From an uncultured Sutterellaceae bacterium (GTDB lineage: Bacteria; Pseudomonadota; Gammaproteobacteria; Burkholderiales; Burkholderiaceae_F): 40,758 nucleotides of DNA. How positions within the stretch are numbered: the first letter of the stretch is position 1; each line of letters begins with the position of its first letter. The position numbers and the translations under genes are program-made. Shown here piece after piece: positions 17,203 through 25,272 of the stretch. The stretch is taken from assembly GCA_902797695.1 (NCBI GenBank), contig CADBTW010000077.1, forward strand, positions 1 to 40,758, read 5' to 3'. Under the pieces are notes generated by a model. The model worked only from the letters and a program-made list of their open reading frames with translations. It was not told the origin of the DNA and did not search any database.

Positions 17203-17236
17203 AAGGCCTTCGGGATTCCTCCTGAAGGCCTTCTTT
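17203..17236 (+). terminator. terminator after ATPase gene
   Basis: AAGGCCTTC (17203-17211) pairs with GAAGGCCTT (17224-17232), followed by CTTTC. The stem is nearly self-complementary and flanked by A and T runs, so it may also end the converging amidohydrolase transcript. Confidence 0.75.
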
Positions 17237-17295
17237 CAGCTCGGCAAGGAGGCCCTTTCCGGCTGCGGAAAGAGCCTTCGCCCAATGATTGCGAT

Positions 17296-18576
17296 TTACT
17301 TCCGCGCGAGGATGCGCTTCACCATGCCGGCGAACATCTGGAAGCCGGTGTCCAGGGCGGGCTCGTTCACGTCGAAGTTGAACTGGTGGTGCCCCGCCTT
17401 GCGGTCAGCGCCGTTCACGAAGAACGCGACCTTGCCGCCGTGCTCCTTCACGCGCTTCGCGAGGAGCGAGGCGTCCTCGGAGCCGCCGAAGTTCGCGCTC
17501 TCGGTGATCGTCTTGATCTCCGGGATCGTCTTCGCGGTCTCGCGGAGCAGGTCGATCATCTCGGGGTCGTTCTTCATGTCGCAGGCGGCGCCCATCTTGC
17601 TCACGCTGTACTCGACGCCGTAGGAGATCGCGTTCCCCTTGATGATGTTCATCGCCTGCTCGGCCATGAAGTCGTTGATTTCGCCCGTCTCGCCGCGGAC
17701 CTCCATCACCATCGTGGCGTTCGGCGGAATGACGTTGCGGCCCTTGCCGGCGTTCAGCATGCCGACGTTCACGCGGGTCATGCCCTTGCCGTGGCGCGGG
17801 ATGCCGAGGAGCTGGAGCGTCGCGGAGCAGGCCGCGGCGAGGGCGTTCCGGCCGGCGTTCGGCTCGACGCCGGCGTGCGCGGGCTTGCCGGTGTAGGTGA
17901 CGTCGTACTTCGTCGTGCAGAGGAACCCGTAGGGGTCGATCACGACTTCGCCGTACTTCGCGACCATGCCGATGTGGGAGCCGAGGAAGTAGTCGACGTC
18001 GTCGAGGACGCCGGAGGCGGCAACGGCGTTCGCGCCGCGCACGCCTTCCTCAGCCGGCTGGAAGACGATCTTCACGCGCCCGCAGAGCTCGTCCTTGTGG
18101 TCGACGCACCACTTCGCGACCGTGAGGCCGATCGACATGTGCGTGTCGTGGCCGCAGGCGTGCATGTAGCCGTCGTGCTTCGAGCGGAAGCCTTCCTTGT
18201 TCGGGACGTGGTTCGGGTCGGCGGTCTCCTGGACCGGGATGCAGTCGATGTCGAAGCGCATCGCCATCGTGGGGCCGGGGCGGCCCGTGTCGAGGATGCC
18301 GACAGCGCCGGTGTAGCCTTCGGTCGCCTTCAGGAACTCCTCCGGAACGTTATGCGCGCGGGCGGCGGCGAGCCCCGCCTCGACTTCCTTCTCGGAGCGG
18401 CCGAGGACCGCCTCGGGATTCACGACCTTCGTGCCGACGAGGACCTGGTAGCCCCAGGCCTTCAGCTTCTGCACGAGGTACCAGGTGGTGGTGAACTCGG
18501 TCCAGCCGGGTTCCGGCCACTGGTGAAGCTCGCGGCGCTGCGCGACAAGCTGCGGATAGTATGAAGACAAAGCCAT
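17296..18576 (-). CDS. M20-family amidohydrolase, AbgA-like
   Basis: Metal-dependent hydrolase of 426 residues that removes acyl or aminobenzoyl groups from amino acids. The closest recognisable group is the AbgA-type p-aminobenzoyl-glutamate hydrolase/aminoacylase set. The N-terminal RRELHQWPEPGWTEF, HACGHDTHM (139-147, metal ligands) and FQPAEEG (172-178, catalytic Glu) are diagnostic. The dimerisation domain lies about 210-330 and starts with TYTGKPAHAGVEPNAGRNAL. NFGGSEDASLL and AGHHQFNFDVNE supply the last ligands. An insert at about 50-90 is longer than in HipO-type enzymes, as in AbgA. AGGAG precedes the ATG by nine bases. No AbgB or AbgT partner is adjacent. It has a long structured leader. 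Confidence 0.88.
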   Translation of the reverse strand: MALSSYYPQLVAQRRELHQWPEPGWTEFTTTWYLVQKLKAWGYQVLVGTKVVNPEAVLGRSEKEVEAGLAAARAHNVPEEFLKATEGYTGAVGILDTGRPGPTMAMRFDIDCIPVQETADPNHVPNKEGFRSKHDGYMHACGHDTHMSIGLTVAKWCVDHKDELCGRVKIVFQPAEEGVRGANAVAASGVLDDVDYFLGSHIGMVAKYGEVVIDPYGFLCTTKYDVTYTGKPAHAGVEPNAGRNALAAACSATLQLLGIPRHGKGMTRVNVGMLNAGKGRNVIPPNATMVMEVRGETGEINDFMAEQAMNIIKGNAISYGVEYSVSKMGAACDMKNDPEMIDLLRETAKTIPEIKTITESANFGGSEDASLLAKRVKEHGGKVAFFVNGADRKAGHHQFNFDVNEPALDTGFQMFAGMVKRILARK

Positions 18577-18772
18577 TTTGTTCTGCTCCTAGACCATCAA
18601 CCGTACAGGGAGGAGGGCGGGACCTGAGGCGGATCACCGGAACAGGGTTCGGAGGAACCGGGTTCCCGCGGGGCCGTCCGCCGCGGGCACTGCCCTCGTT
18701 TTCAAGTGAAGGAAGCGCCGGTCTCCGGAGGCTTCCCTCCGGGGCCCGTTGCTTCGCAACGGGGGAATTATA
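18577..18772 (-). promoter_or_regulatory. promoter and structured leader of the amidohydrolase gene
   Basis: On the minus strand TATAAT (18772-18767) is a consensus -10 with only a weak -35. Transcription would start close to a perfect 8-bp hairpin (18763-18745) closed by the very stable GCGAAGC mini-loop, followed after two bases by a perfect 7-bp hairpin CCGGAGG-GAAG-CCTCCGG (18742-18725). About 145 further GC-rich bases lead to AGGAG and the ATG. I could not match it to a known riboswitch class. Together with the start of the divergent flavin-reductase leader it makes up a gene-free stretch of over 300 bases. Confidence 0.5.
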
Positions 18773-18898
18773 GGGTTCGTTCCTCTTTGGGGTAAGATGA
18801 AACACCTACCTTAGACTGAATCATATATATCTTTCCGGGGCGATTGCCTGAAAGCGGCACCGGTTTTGCCCTGGAGCCGGAGAGGACGGAGGAAAGAA

Positions 18899-19438
18899 TT
18901 GAAGAAGCATGAAGCGGAGCTCTCGAGCTCCATGAACCTCATCGGGCAGTGCCCGGTCGTGATCGTGACGGCCCGCCACGGCGACCTTGACCTCGGAATG
19001 CCGGTCGCGTGGATCATGGGGAGCGACTACGATCCGCCGCGGATCGCGATGACGCTCGGGAAGTGGAACTCGACCTACGGGCCGCTCGTCGAGTCGAAGG
19101 AGTGCGTCATCAACGTCGCGTCGAAGGAGAACGCGAGGCTCGTGTTCGAGTTCGGGAGCTGCCACAGCAACCTTGAGACGGACAAGTTCGCGAAGTTCGG
19201 GGTCGCGAGGACCGGGGCGTCGCTCGTCCGGGCGCCGCTCGTCGACAGCTGCTTCGCGTCGCTCGAATGCCGGGTCGAGAAGGCGGACGAGGAGCTAGGG
19301 CTCTTCATCCTGAAGGGCGTGAAGTTCTGGCTCGCGGACGACTACAGCCCCGAGCGCTATCACCTGCTCCACTCGCTCGGGGACGTCCTCTACTCGGACG
19401 ACGGCGAGAAGTTCGCGAAGAAGGACCTTCTGAAGTAG
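18899..19438 (+). CDS. flavin reductase-like, FMN-binding split-barrel protein
   Basis: Probable FMN-dependent oxidoreductase of 179 residues related to the flavin reductase domain family; it would reduce or bind free FMN in the cytoplasm. The split-barrel core is visible in PVVIVTARHGDLDLGMPVAWIMGSDYDPPRIAMTLGKWNSTYGPLVESKECVINV (about 18-75) and in the later SLECRVEKADEELGLFILKGV strand pair. TTG at 18899 is chosen because GGAGGA lies about six bases upstream; earlier in-frame starts have no ribosome site. It is divergent from the amidohydrolase and followed by a terminator. The physiological partner is unknown. Confidence 0.8.
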   Translation: MKKHEAELSSSMNLIGQCPVVIVTARHGDLDLGMPVAWIMGSDYDPPRIAMTLGKWNSTYGPLVESKECVINVASKENARLVFEFGSCHSNLETDKFAKFGVARTGASLVRAPLVDSCFASLECRVEKADEELGLFILKGVKFWLADDYSPERYHLLHSLGDVLYSDDGEKFAKKDLLK

Positions 19439-19453
19439 CAGAAGGGGACCGCG

Positions 19454-19497
19454 GCCCGGACAAGTTTCCGGTCTGGCCTGACCGGGGCTTTTTATTT
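19454..19497 (+). terminator. terminator after flavin reductase-like gene
   Basis: GCCCGG (19454-19459) pairs with CCGGGGC (19482-19488, one bulge) and is followed by TTTTTATTT. An alternative inner helix CCGGA/TCCGG exists. The T-tract overlaps the stop codon of the converging microprotein gene. Confidence 0.65.
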
Positions 19498-19692
19498 CCC
19501 CGCCGCTTTGCGTGGCGGCCTCGGCTCCATCCTGGGCGGGTCCTCGTCCATTTCCCAACCCAGTTCCACCACCCGTTTCAGGGCTTCCTCAAATTTTTTC
19601 TCCCTTAGCAGCTGCTGGAACTTCTCATCCTTCTGTAGAGCGAGATTCCTCCGCCAGTGCGGTGGGCGCCTCGCCCCGATGATGATCTGCAT
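19492..19692 (-). CDS. microprotein of unknown family, copy 2
   Basis: Small basic protein of 66 residues. Not recognised. It begins MQIIIGARRPPHWRRN, then an amphipathic charged helix (about 17-42), then ELGWEMDEDPPR and a Pro/Arg-rich tail. No signal peptide or membrane segment. It matches the neighbouring 73-residue protein at 28 of the first 57 positions without a gap, with the motif GA-x-RPPH-x-RRN-x-AL-x-KD and ELGWE-x-D both conserved. GAGGAG precedes the ATG by about seven bases. The paralogy and the ribosome sites argue that both are real genes. It is 35 bases behind its paralog, so the two are surely co-transcribed. Confidence 0.75.
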   Translation of the reverse strand: MQIIIGARRPPHWRRNLALQKDEKFQQLLREKKFEEALKRVVELGWEMDEDPPRMEPRPPRKAAGK

Positions 19693-19727
19693 CGCGGTCT
19701 CCTCACAATCGGTGGTCGCCTGCCGGC

Positions 19728-19949
19728 CTAGGCCTTGCCGTTCGGGTCTCTGCACTGCAAAGGTTTCCACGGGAGGACTGGTTCCTTCCGGTCCGGTTCG
19801 TCGTCCAGTTCCCAGCCGAGTTCCCGGATCCGGTTTTCCACTCCGTCCCAGTCCTTCCTGTGGTAAAGCTCGCAGTAGCGCTTGTCCTTCTTCAGCGCGA
19901 TGTTCCTCCTGTAATGCGGCGGCCGCTTTGCTCCGAAGATGACCATCAT
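19728..19949 (-). CDS. microprotein of unknown family, copy 1
   Basis: Small protein of 73 residues, first of a tandem paralogous pair. Not recognised. It starts MMVIFGAKRPPHYRRN, followed by a charged helix (about 17-42), ELGWELDDEPDRKEP (43-57) and a short tail containing WKPLQC. It has two Cys residues (26 and 68), which its paralog lacks. GGAGGGGAG precedes the ATG at 19949; the next codon is also ATG and could be used. A good sigma70 promoter lies about 100 bases upstream. The basic N-terminus and conserved aromatic/Arg pair could serve nucleic-acid or protein binding, but this is speculation. Confidence 0.75.
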   Translation of the reverse strand: MMVIFGAKRPPHYRRNIALKKDKRYCELYHRKDWDGVENRIRELGWELDDEPDRKEPVLPWKPLQCRDPNGKA

Positions 19950-20049
19950 GGTTCTCCCCTCCCGGTTCCGGGCCGCCTTCTCGCGAGGCCCGGGGCCTGG
20001 CGGTCTTCCGGACCACCCCTCGGGGTTACTTGCGAACGGCCCTGTCCTG

Positions 20050-20077
20050 ATTATCGGCGGCGCCGCGCGGGTTTCAA
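20050..20077 (-). promoter_or_regulatory. promoter of the microprotein pair
   Basis: On the minus strand TTGAAA (20077-20072), a 16-base spacer and GATAAT (20055-20050): near-consensus sigma70 elements in the 264-base gap between the 669-residue gene and the microprotein genes. It suggests the pair can be transcribed independently of the gene upstream. Confidence 0.65.
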
Positions 20078-20213
20078 CGCCCGCCCCGTCAGGTATTGCG
20101 ACGCGGGGCACAAGGCTGCGGCCTGAAGCGCGGGAGCGTTGTCCCCGGGCCTCTCGCCCTCCGGTCATTCGGCCGATTCCTGAGAAGCGGGAAGCCTTCG
20201 GGGACTGGATCCG

Positions 20214-22223
20214 CTAGTTGAGCCGCCGGGGCTCTTCCTTCGCGACACGCGCACCCAGCCGGATCACGAGCCGCATAGCCTCTCCATCCTCTGGCTTCCA
20301 GTCCCCGAGGACTGCCTCCGGGGCGTAGGCGGAGAGGGGAATGCCGTCCTTCGAACCGTCAGGGATCCGGAGTTCGAGACGCGTCACCGGCTTCCCGGCG
20401 AACGATTCGTGATGGACATAATCAACCGTTCCTTCCCAGTAGTAATACGTCTCCTTGTCCTGCGGCCTGAAGACGAGGCCGGGTTTCGCGCCACCCTCCG
20501 TTTCTTCCGGCCTTGCCGCATCGATCACGGTCGCGAAGAGCTCGAGCAGCGAAGAGTCCCCGGGCGTGAGCTCAGGCGATTCGAACGGATAATCCTCGAG
20601 AACCGCGGTTAGCCGCATTGTCCCGGTTCCAAGCGTCACTTCCCCGGCGTACCCGCAGTCCCATGGGAAAAGCGATACGACCGAGGCGCCGACCGGCGTC
20701 CCCGGGAGCACCGGAAGACCGAGGCAGAGCTGCGCCCACCGCTCGCCCTTTTCGTCCGGCGCGGTCTGCCAGATGAACCGCATGGGGAGTCCCCTGTAGT
20801 CGGGCTGGAAGCTTGTCCGGTGGAAGATCTCCCCGTCCGGCAGTTCGTCCGTTTCGCCGCGGGCAGAGGCCTCCTCGAACGCGCGGGAGAACCAGGGCCA
20901 GATGTCCTTTGTCCAGTCTTTCCCCCAGAAACCTTCGAGCTCGTCCCCCATCCCTTCGTTATGAGAACGGGGGCCCGGTTCCCAGCCGACGCCGAAGGTC
21001 GCGTCGGGATCCCCTTCCTTCGGGGTCTCACGGATCCGGAACCGGAGACGGTCGAATTCGTGGAAGAGATCGAAGTAGGCCTTCTCGTACACCTTGAAGA
21101 TCCGGATCGCCGAGGCGAGCCCGTCCTTCATCCGGTCGACCCGCACTGCTGCGAACTCGTCATTCTGGAGCGGGGCGATAAGGGCGGGATCAGGCGGAAG
21201 GGGCTTCCGCCAGGGGTCGGGGAGCGGATGACAGTCCCCGTAGAGGGGGTCTGTTTCCAGAACCTCGCCGCGAACTTCCGTGTACCGGCCGAAGGTAAGG
21301 CCCGTCGCCTTGCCGAGCGACTCGAGGAACGCGCCCGGCACCGCGTCTGAGCCGGAGCAGGAGAGTTCCCCGGGCTTCCTCTCCGCGGGAAGGAGCGAGG
21401 GAGGGAGCCGCACGTCAAGCGACGCGTCCGGCGAGAGGACAGCCCGGATGAGCCGGGGGTCCCGCCTCAGCGCTCCGCTCCTGAGGACCTTCAGCGCGTG
21501 GTCCATGTCAAACACTGCGCCGCGCTCGTATTCGCCAGAGGCGAGGTTTGCGACGAGCCACCCCGTCACCCGGAGCCAGGTGCCCGGCCGGAGGAGTTCC
21601 TTGTCCATGTGTCGGGTGGTGACGGCTTCGAGGTGCCCGTACGCGGTCCTCAGCGTGAGCGCGGTCCGTTCTTCCGCGAGGCGCCCCGCGGGGATCTTGC
21701 GGAAGGACTTCACGACGCCGCGGATCGAGACCCGGCCGTTCGGGCCCGCGGGGAGGAACGCGACCGGTTCTCCTTCCGGCTTCTCCCTTCCGTCCACGGA
21801 CTCGGCGACGAAGGTCGTCCGCGCGACGAAGTCGTCTCCGGAGTCGATCGGGGCCGCGGCGCCGGAGGCGACGCACTGCACGGGGACCGCGGGGGAGCTG
21901 ACCGCGTCCGGCGCGCACCAGGGCTTCGCCAGGACTTCGTTCGTAGGAAAGGAAAAGGCGGGAACGCCTTCCCAGGGGGTTGCGCGGAACTTGAGGAGCG
22001 TGCCCCCCGAGGGGCCGAGCGCGAAAACCGGAGGCTCCTTTTCCCCGGTCCCCGCGGCGTAGCGGGTGACTGAGAGGACGATCCCGTCCTCAACTCTGAG
22101 GAGCGCCTCTGTCCCGTACCCCTTCAGTGTCCGTTCAGGAGCCCGGGCGAGATGGCGGAACGCGGAATCCGGGTCGCGGACGCCGAGCGCCCGGGCGATC
22201 TGTTCGAGTCGAAGCGAGTCCAA
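20214..22223 (-). CDS. unknown 669-residue cytoplasmic protein
   Basis: Not recognised. No signal peptide, membrane helix or known catalytic motif. The N-terminal 30 residues (LRLEQIARALGVRDPDSAFRHL) look helical and could be a small DNA-binding-like fold. Residues about 164-233 and about 590-669 are beta-rich and read like OB-type barrels (VSIRGVVKSFRKI...LRVTGWLVANLAS; YYYWEGTVDYVHHESF...LELRIPDGS). The middle (about 330-560) has a helical stretch and a WQTAPDEKGERWAQLCLGLPVLP...SLFPWDCGYAGE region. TTG at 22223 is chosen because GAGGAGG lies seven bases upstream; the frame opens only seven codons earlier, also at TTG. Codon use matches the neighbours. Downstream on the same strand are the two microproteins. 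Confidence 0.8.
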   Translation of the reverse strand: MDSLRLEQIARALGVRDPDSAFRHLARAPERTLKGYGTEALLRVEDGIVLSVTRYAAGTGEKEPPVFALGPSGGTLLKFRATPWEGVPAFSFPTNEVLAKPWCAPDAVSSPAVPVQCVASGAAAPIDSGDDFVARTTFVAESVDGREKPEGEPVAFLPAGPNGRVSIRGVVKSFRKIPAGRLAEERTALTLRTAYGHLEAVTTRHMDKELLRPGTWLRVTGWLVANLASGEYERGAVFDMDHALKVLRSGALRRDPRLIRAVLSPDASLDVRLPPSLLPAERKPGELSCSGSDAVPGAFLESLGKATGLTFGRYTEVRGEVLETDPLYGDCHPLPDPWRKPLPPDPALIAPLQNDEFAAVRVDRMKDGLASAIRIFKVYEKAYFDLFHEFDRLRFRIRETPKEGDPDATFGVGWEPGPRSHNEGMGDELEGFWGKDWTKDIWPWFSRAFEEASARGETDELPDGEIFHRTSFQPDYRGLPMRFIWQTAPDEKGERWAQLCLGLPVLPGTPVGASVVSLFPWDCGYAGEVTLGTGTMRLTAVLEDYPFESPELTPGDSSLLELFATVIDAARPEETEGGAKPGLVFRPQDKETYYYWEGTVDYVHHESFAGKPVTRLELRIPDGSKDGIPLSAYAPEAVLGDWKPEDGEAMRLVIRLGARVAKEEPRRLN

Positions 22224-22276
22224 TGGAAAGCCTCCTCTTCTCAATCATGGGGGCGGGGGAAGCGCCCTTTTCGTAC

Positions 22277-22305
22277 CTTCTAGCAGAACGAACCGCGCGG
22301 TGCAA
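22277..22305 (-). promoter_or_regulatory. candidate promoter of the 669-residue gene
   Basis: On the minus strand TTGCAC (22305-22300), a 17-base spacer and TAGAAG (22282-22277), about 55 bases before the proposed TTG start. The -10 matches four of six consensus positions. Confidence 0.5.
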
Positions 22306-22379
22306 GAATGTCGGGATCAGGAGGAGCCGGTGCGGGAAACAATCGCCGGCTTTTGTTTCAGGAAGGACTTCATTCAGCA

Positions 22380-23666
22380 ATGCTTAGGAAACCTGTTTCG
22401 CTTCTTTTTCTTGCTCTCTTCACCTCCGCGTCCGGCGCTGCGGTCCAGCTGAACACGGTGACGGACACCGTTCCCCGCGTGCAGGCTGCGGCCGGAACCC
22501 TCTCCTCCGCCCCGGTCCAGTTCAAGGGGTTCGCGGCGAAGTCCGGGGACCGCGGTTTCCCGATTTCGCTCAGCGGGGACTTCCCTCTCGGGAGCGGTCC
22601 CGCCGCGCGGGCGCTCCAGAAGAACCTCGTCGAATTCATCGGGAGCGGGAAGGGCACCCGGTCCCACGCGGTGAACCCGGCGGACCCCGCGTCGGTCTTC
22701 CAGTACCAGAAGGCGGTCTTCCTCGACCGGAACCCGGCGTCGCTTCTCCGGAAGAAGCCGGTTGAGGACGAGCCGGGGGGCTACGCCTACGAGGAGATCA
22801 CGCTGAGGAAGGAGTACCAGGACTCGCGGGTCGCAGCCTGGACCTTCGTCTGGGCGGGGACGAACTACGAGAACGCCACCTCGGCTGCCTACCCCCGTTC
22901 GGTCACGGTGAAGATGTCTGACGGGAAGCCGATCGGCTGGGAAGCCTTCCGGTCGAAGCGGGAAGTGAAGAAGCTTGTCGACTCCGAGGCGACGAGGAAG
23001 TTCGGGCGGAACGCCTACGACTCGGCCCCGTTCCCTGCCGCTCCCCTCTTCATGCGGGACGGCGTGAAGTTCGTCTACGGCGACTATTCGGGGTTCGCGG
23101 ACTCGCACGTCTGGGAGGAGGAGAAGCGGTTCCCCTCGGTCGTCATCCCATGGAGCCGTATCGGGGGGCTTCTTACGCCTGAAGCCGCGGCGACTCTCGG
23201 GGTCAAGGCGACCGCGGCCTCCTCTTCGACTGCCGGCAAAAAGCCTGCCGCGGCCACCGTGAACGAATCCTTCTTCGCGGCCTTCGTCTCGCGCTGGGAC
23301 CAGTACCACGAGCCGCAGAGCCTCTCGTTCCTCGAAGGGATGTACGCGAACTTCGTCGACTTCTACGGGACGAAGGAGGACCGCTCAAAGGTGATGAAGA
23401 CCGAGGCGGAACTTCTCCGGAAGATGCCGGACTTCGAGCAGGTGAGCAGCAACTTCCGGGTGACGCAGCTCGGGGAAAGCCTCGTGCGGGTAGATTTCGA
23501 GAAGCGCGTCAACGCGAACGGGAAGACCACCACCTATCCCTCCTATCTCTATCTCATGAAGGGCGAGGAGGACTGGAAGATCGTCCGCGAGAGCGACCTG
23601 ATCACGGACAGGAACATCCAGATCCGGAAGGAGAAGGCGCGGGCCCGCCGCATGAACCAGAAGTGA
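22380..23666 (+). CDS. secreted DUF3298-like protein with NTF2-like C-terminus
   Basis: Exported protein of 428 residues. The ATG at 22380 gives a signal peptide (MLRKPVSLLFLALFTSASGA, about 1-20); the frame is open earlier without a signal or ribosome site. Residues about 60-270 follow the DUF4163/DUF3298 pattern seen in PdaC and RsiV-type proteins: paired antiparallel strands, a SVTVKMSDGKPIGWEAF segment and a late FPSVVIPWSRIGGLLTPEA strand-helix end. An Ala/Ser/Lys linker (about 280-300) leads to a C-terminal region (about 300-415) resembling the NTF2/SnoaL fold (FFAAFVSRWDQYHEPQSLSFLEGMYANFVDFYG...EEDWKIVRESD). It may bind peptidoglycan or lysozyme-like ligands in the periplasm, but no active site is evident. 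It is monocistronic. Confidence 0.75.
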   Translation: MLRKPVSLLFLALFTSASGAAVQLNTVTDTVPRVQAAAGTLSSAPVQFKGFAAKSGDRGFPISLSGDFPLGSGPAARALQKNLVEFIGSGKGTRSHAVNPADPASVFQYQKAVFLDRNPASLLRKKPVEDEPGGYAYEEITLRKEYQDSRVAAWTFVWAGTNYENATSAAYPRSVTVKMSDGKPIGWEAFRSKREVKKLVDSEATRKFGRNAYDSAPFPAAPLFMRDGVKFVYGDYSGFADSHVWEEEKRFPSVVIPWSRIGGLLTPEAAATLGVKATAASSSTAGKKPAAATVNESFFAAFVSRWDQYHEPQSLSFLEGMYANFVDFYGTKEDRSKVMKTEAELLRKMPDFEQVSSNFRVTQLGESLVRVDFEKRVNANGKTTTYPSYLYLMKGEEDWKIVRESDLITDRNIQIRKEKARARRMNQK

Positions 23667-23691
23667 CTTCCGCGCCTTGCGGAGTGAAAAA

Positions 23692-23730
23692 ACCGGGACG
23701 CCTCATGAATCAGGCGTCCCGGTGTTTTTC
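23692..23730 (+). terminator. terminator after DUF3298-like gene
   Basis: Perfect 12-bp stem ACCGGGACGCCT (23692-23703) with AGGCGTCCCGGT (23712-23723), then GTTTTTC; preceded by an A run, so it may also end the converging dipeptidase gene. Confidence 0.9.
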
Positions 23731-23750
23731 ATTTCAGCACGGCGAAAGCG

Positions 23751-25169
23751 TTACGCGCCGTTGAAGGGGAATCGCGCGCTCACCTTCCGCGTGAGGAGCG
23801 TCATCAGCTCGTTCGCGAGCGCGTCCGCGCGCCTGAGTGCGTCCTCAAGGATCCGGTCGGACTCGGTCTGCAGGTACCGGTTCGCCGATTCGACATTCTC
23901 CTTCGCCTTCGCGGCGTACCGGACCTGGATCAGGTCGACACGCTCCTCCGCCTCACGCTCCCAGGCGTCCCACGCGAGCCGGACGACGGGCTCAAGCGCT
24001 CCGTAGTCGAGCATCGCGAGCGTCTGCACCTTCCTGAAGGCCCAGCCGGCGGAGACGCTGTCCGAGTCGTGCGTCCCGACGCCGTAGGGCTTCGGGAACC
24101 ATTTAGCGCCTTGGAACACCGGGACGAAGACGCCGAGGGACGGCATCCCCCAGGAGACCCAGGTCACCGCGCCGCAGGCCGTCGGGAGCCAGGGCTTCAG
24201 CTGCAGGATGTGGCTCTGCGAGCACCGGAAAACCGAAATCGGACGCCACGCGGTCTTCGGGTTCCCCGTGCGGTAGGGGTCGGAATCCGTCCCCTCGTAG
24301 TGGTTCCGGAGGCCGGAGGCGATATCGTGGAAGGAGAGCTTCCGTTCAGGCTTCATGAAGACCGGGAACGACATGTCTTCTTCAGGCTTCAGCCTCAGGC
24401 TCGGGCAGTACTTCTCGATCAGAACCCGGTTCCGGGCGAAGTTGTAGTAGGTGTCCCGCTTCAGGTCCTCGCCGACATAGGCTTTCCTCACGTTGAAGGG
24501 GCGGGCGCCCTTCTTCCAGAGGCCCTTCTCCTCGGCGAAGGAAATGAGGTTCGGGGATGAGAGGAAGTTCTCGGTGTTTTCCGGGTCGAACGCCTGCAGC
24601 CTCGCGTGGTTCGCGGTGACGTAGCAGCAGTCGCGCGGGAGCCGCGCCGCGGCCCAGGTGTGTCCGGAGCAGGTCTCGAACCACCAGATCTCGTCCGAGT
24701 CGACGAACGCGACCCCGCAGCCTTCGCCCGCGCCTGCCTTCTCGCACTGGGAGCCGAGCAGCAGCACGCCTTCCCGCGCCGTGCGGATGAAGGGGAGGAC
24801 AGAGTCCTCGAGCGCGTCCTCGATCACGCCGGTCTGCGGAAGGTAGGGATCCACCTTCGCGGTCTCCGGGCTCATCGCGATCGTCTCGGTCGCGGTGATC
24901 CCGACCCCTGCCTCGTTGAAGCCCGCTTCACCCTCTGACGCCCCGTCCGTCGCCGAGTCCGAGACCGAGAGATAGGCGAGGGAATGCGGGGGAAGGGGCC
25001 ACGTGAAGTCGTTCCGGAAGGACCGGAAAAGGGCGCCCGGGGCGTTGTCGCGCGAAGGGTGGTAGACGAGGCGCTTCGCGTCGTCAGGCGAGCAGTCCTC
25101 GTTCCGGGAAATGTAGAAGGCGCCGTCCGAAGTTGCGCCGGGGGCGGCGAGGATGGTGGTGCAGGGCAT
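23751..25169 (-). CDS. C69-family dipeptidase, PepD-like
   Basis: Ntn-type dipeptidase of 472 residues that cleaves a broad range of dipeptides. After removal of Met-Pro, Cys3 (MPCTT) is the expected N-terminal nucleophile. Family segments include SRNEDCSPDDAKRLVYHP, GFNEAGVGITATETIA, WWFETCSGHTWAAARLPRD and the late TWVSWGMPSLGVFVPVFQG. No signal peptide is present, so it should act in the cytoplasm on imported peptides. It starts at the ATG at 25169. A small lipoprotein gene lies 103 bases upstream on the same strand, and the gene converges on the DUF3298-like gene with a shared terminator. Confidence 0.92.
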   Translation of the reverse strand: MPCTTILAAPGATSDGAFYISRNEDCSPDDAKRLVYHPSRDNAPGALFRSFRNDFTWPLPPHSLAYLSVSDSATDGASEGEAGFNEAGVGITATETIAMSPETAKVDPYLPQTGVIEDALEDSVLPFIRTAREGVLLLGSQCEKAGAGEGCGVAFVDSDEIWWFETCSGHTWAAARLPRDCCYVTANHARLQAFDPENTENFLSSPNLISFAEEKGLWKKGARPFNVRKAYVGEDLKRDTYYNFARNRVLIEKYCPSLRLKPEEDMSFPVFMKPERKLSFHDIASGLRNHYEGTDSDPYRTGNPKTAWRPISVFRCSQSHILQLKPWLPTACGAVTWVSWGMPSLGVFVPVFQGAKWFPKPYGVGTHDSDSVSAGWAFRKVQTLAMLDYGALEPVVRLAWDAWEREAEERVDLIQVRYAAKAKENVESANRYLQTESDRILEDALRRADALANELMTLLTRKVSARFPFNGA

Positions 25170-25272
25170 GGGAAACGCTCCTCAGTCAGGAAACTGTCTC
25201 CGCGCGGTCGCGCGGGTTGCGCGAGTGAGTTTAGCGGCCGGGGAAGAGCCGGGAGCGCTTTCCGTGGGTTCT

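Noticed and set aside
18640-18680. tRNA-like GGTTC-type loops, also near 230 and 20070
   Set aside because: No acceptor or anticodon stem could be built around them.
18577-18763. Known riboswitch (THF, cobalamin, glycine) or 6S/4.5S RNA in the amidohydrolase leader
   Set aside because: None of the conserved core motifs of these RNAs could be matched by eye.
20050-20210. Possible extra small gene between the 669-residue gene and the microproteins
   Set aside because: No frame has a ribosome site or resemblance to the microprotein motif; a promoter explains the region.
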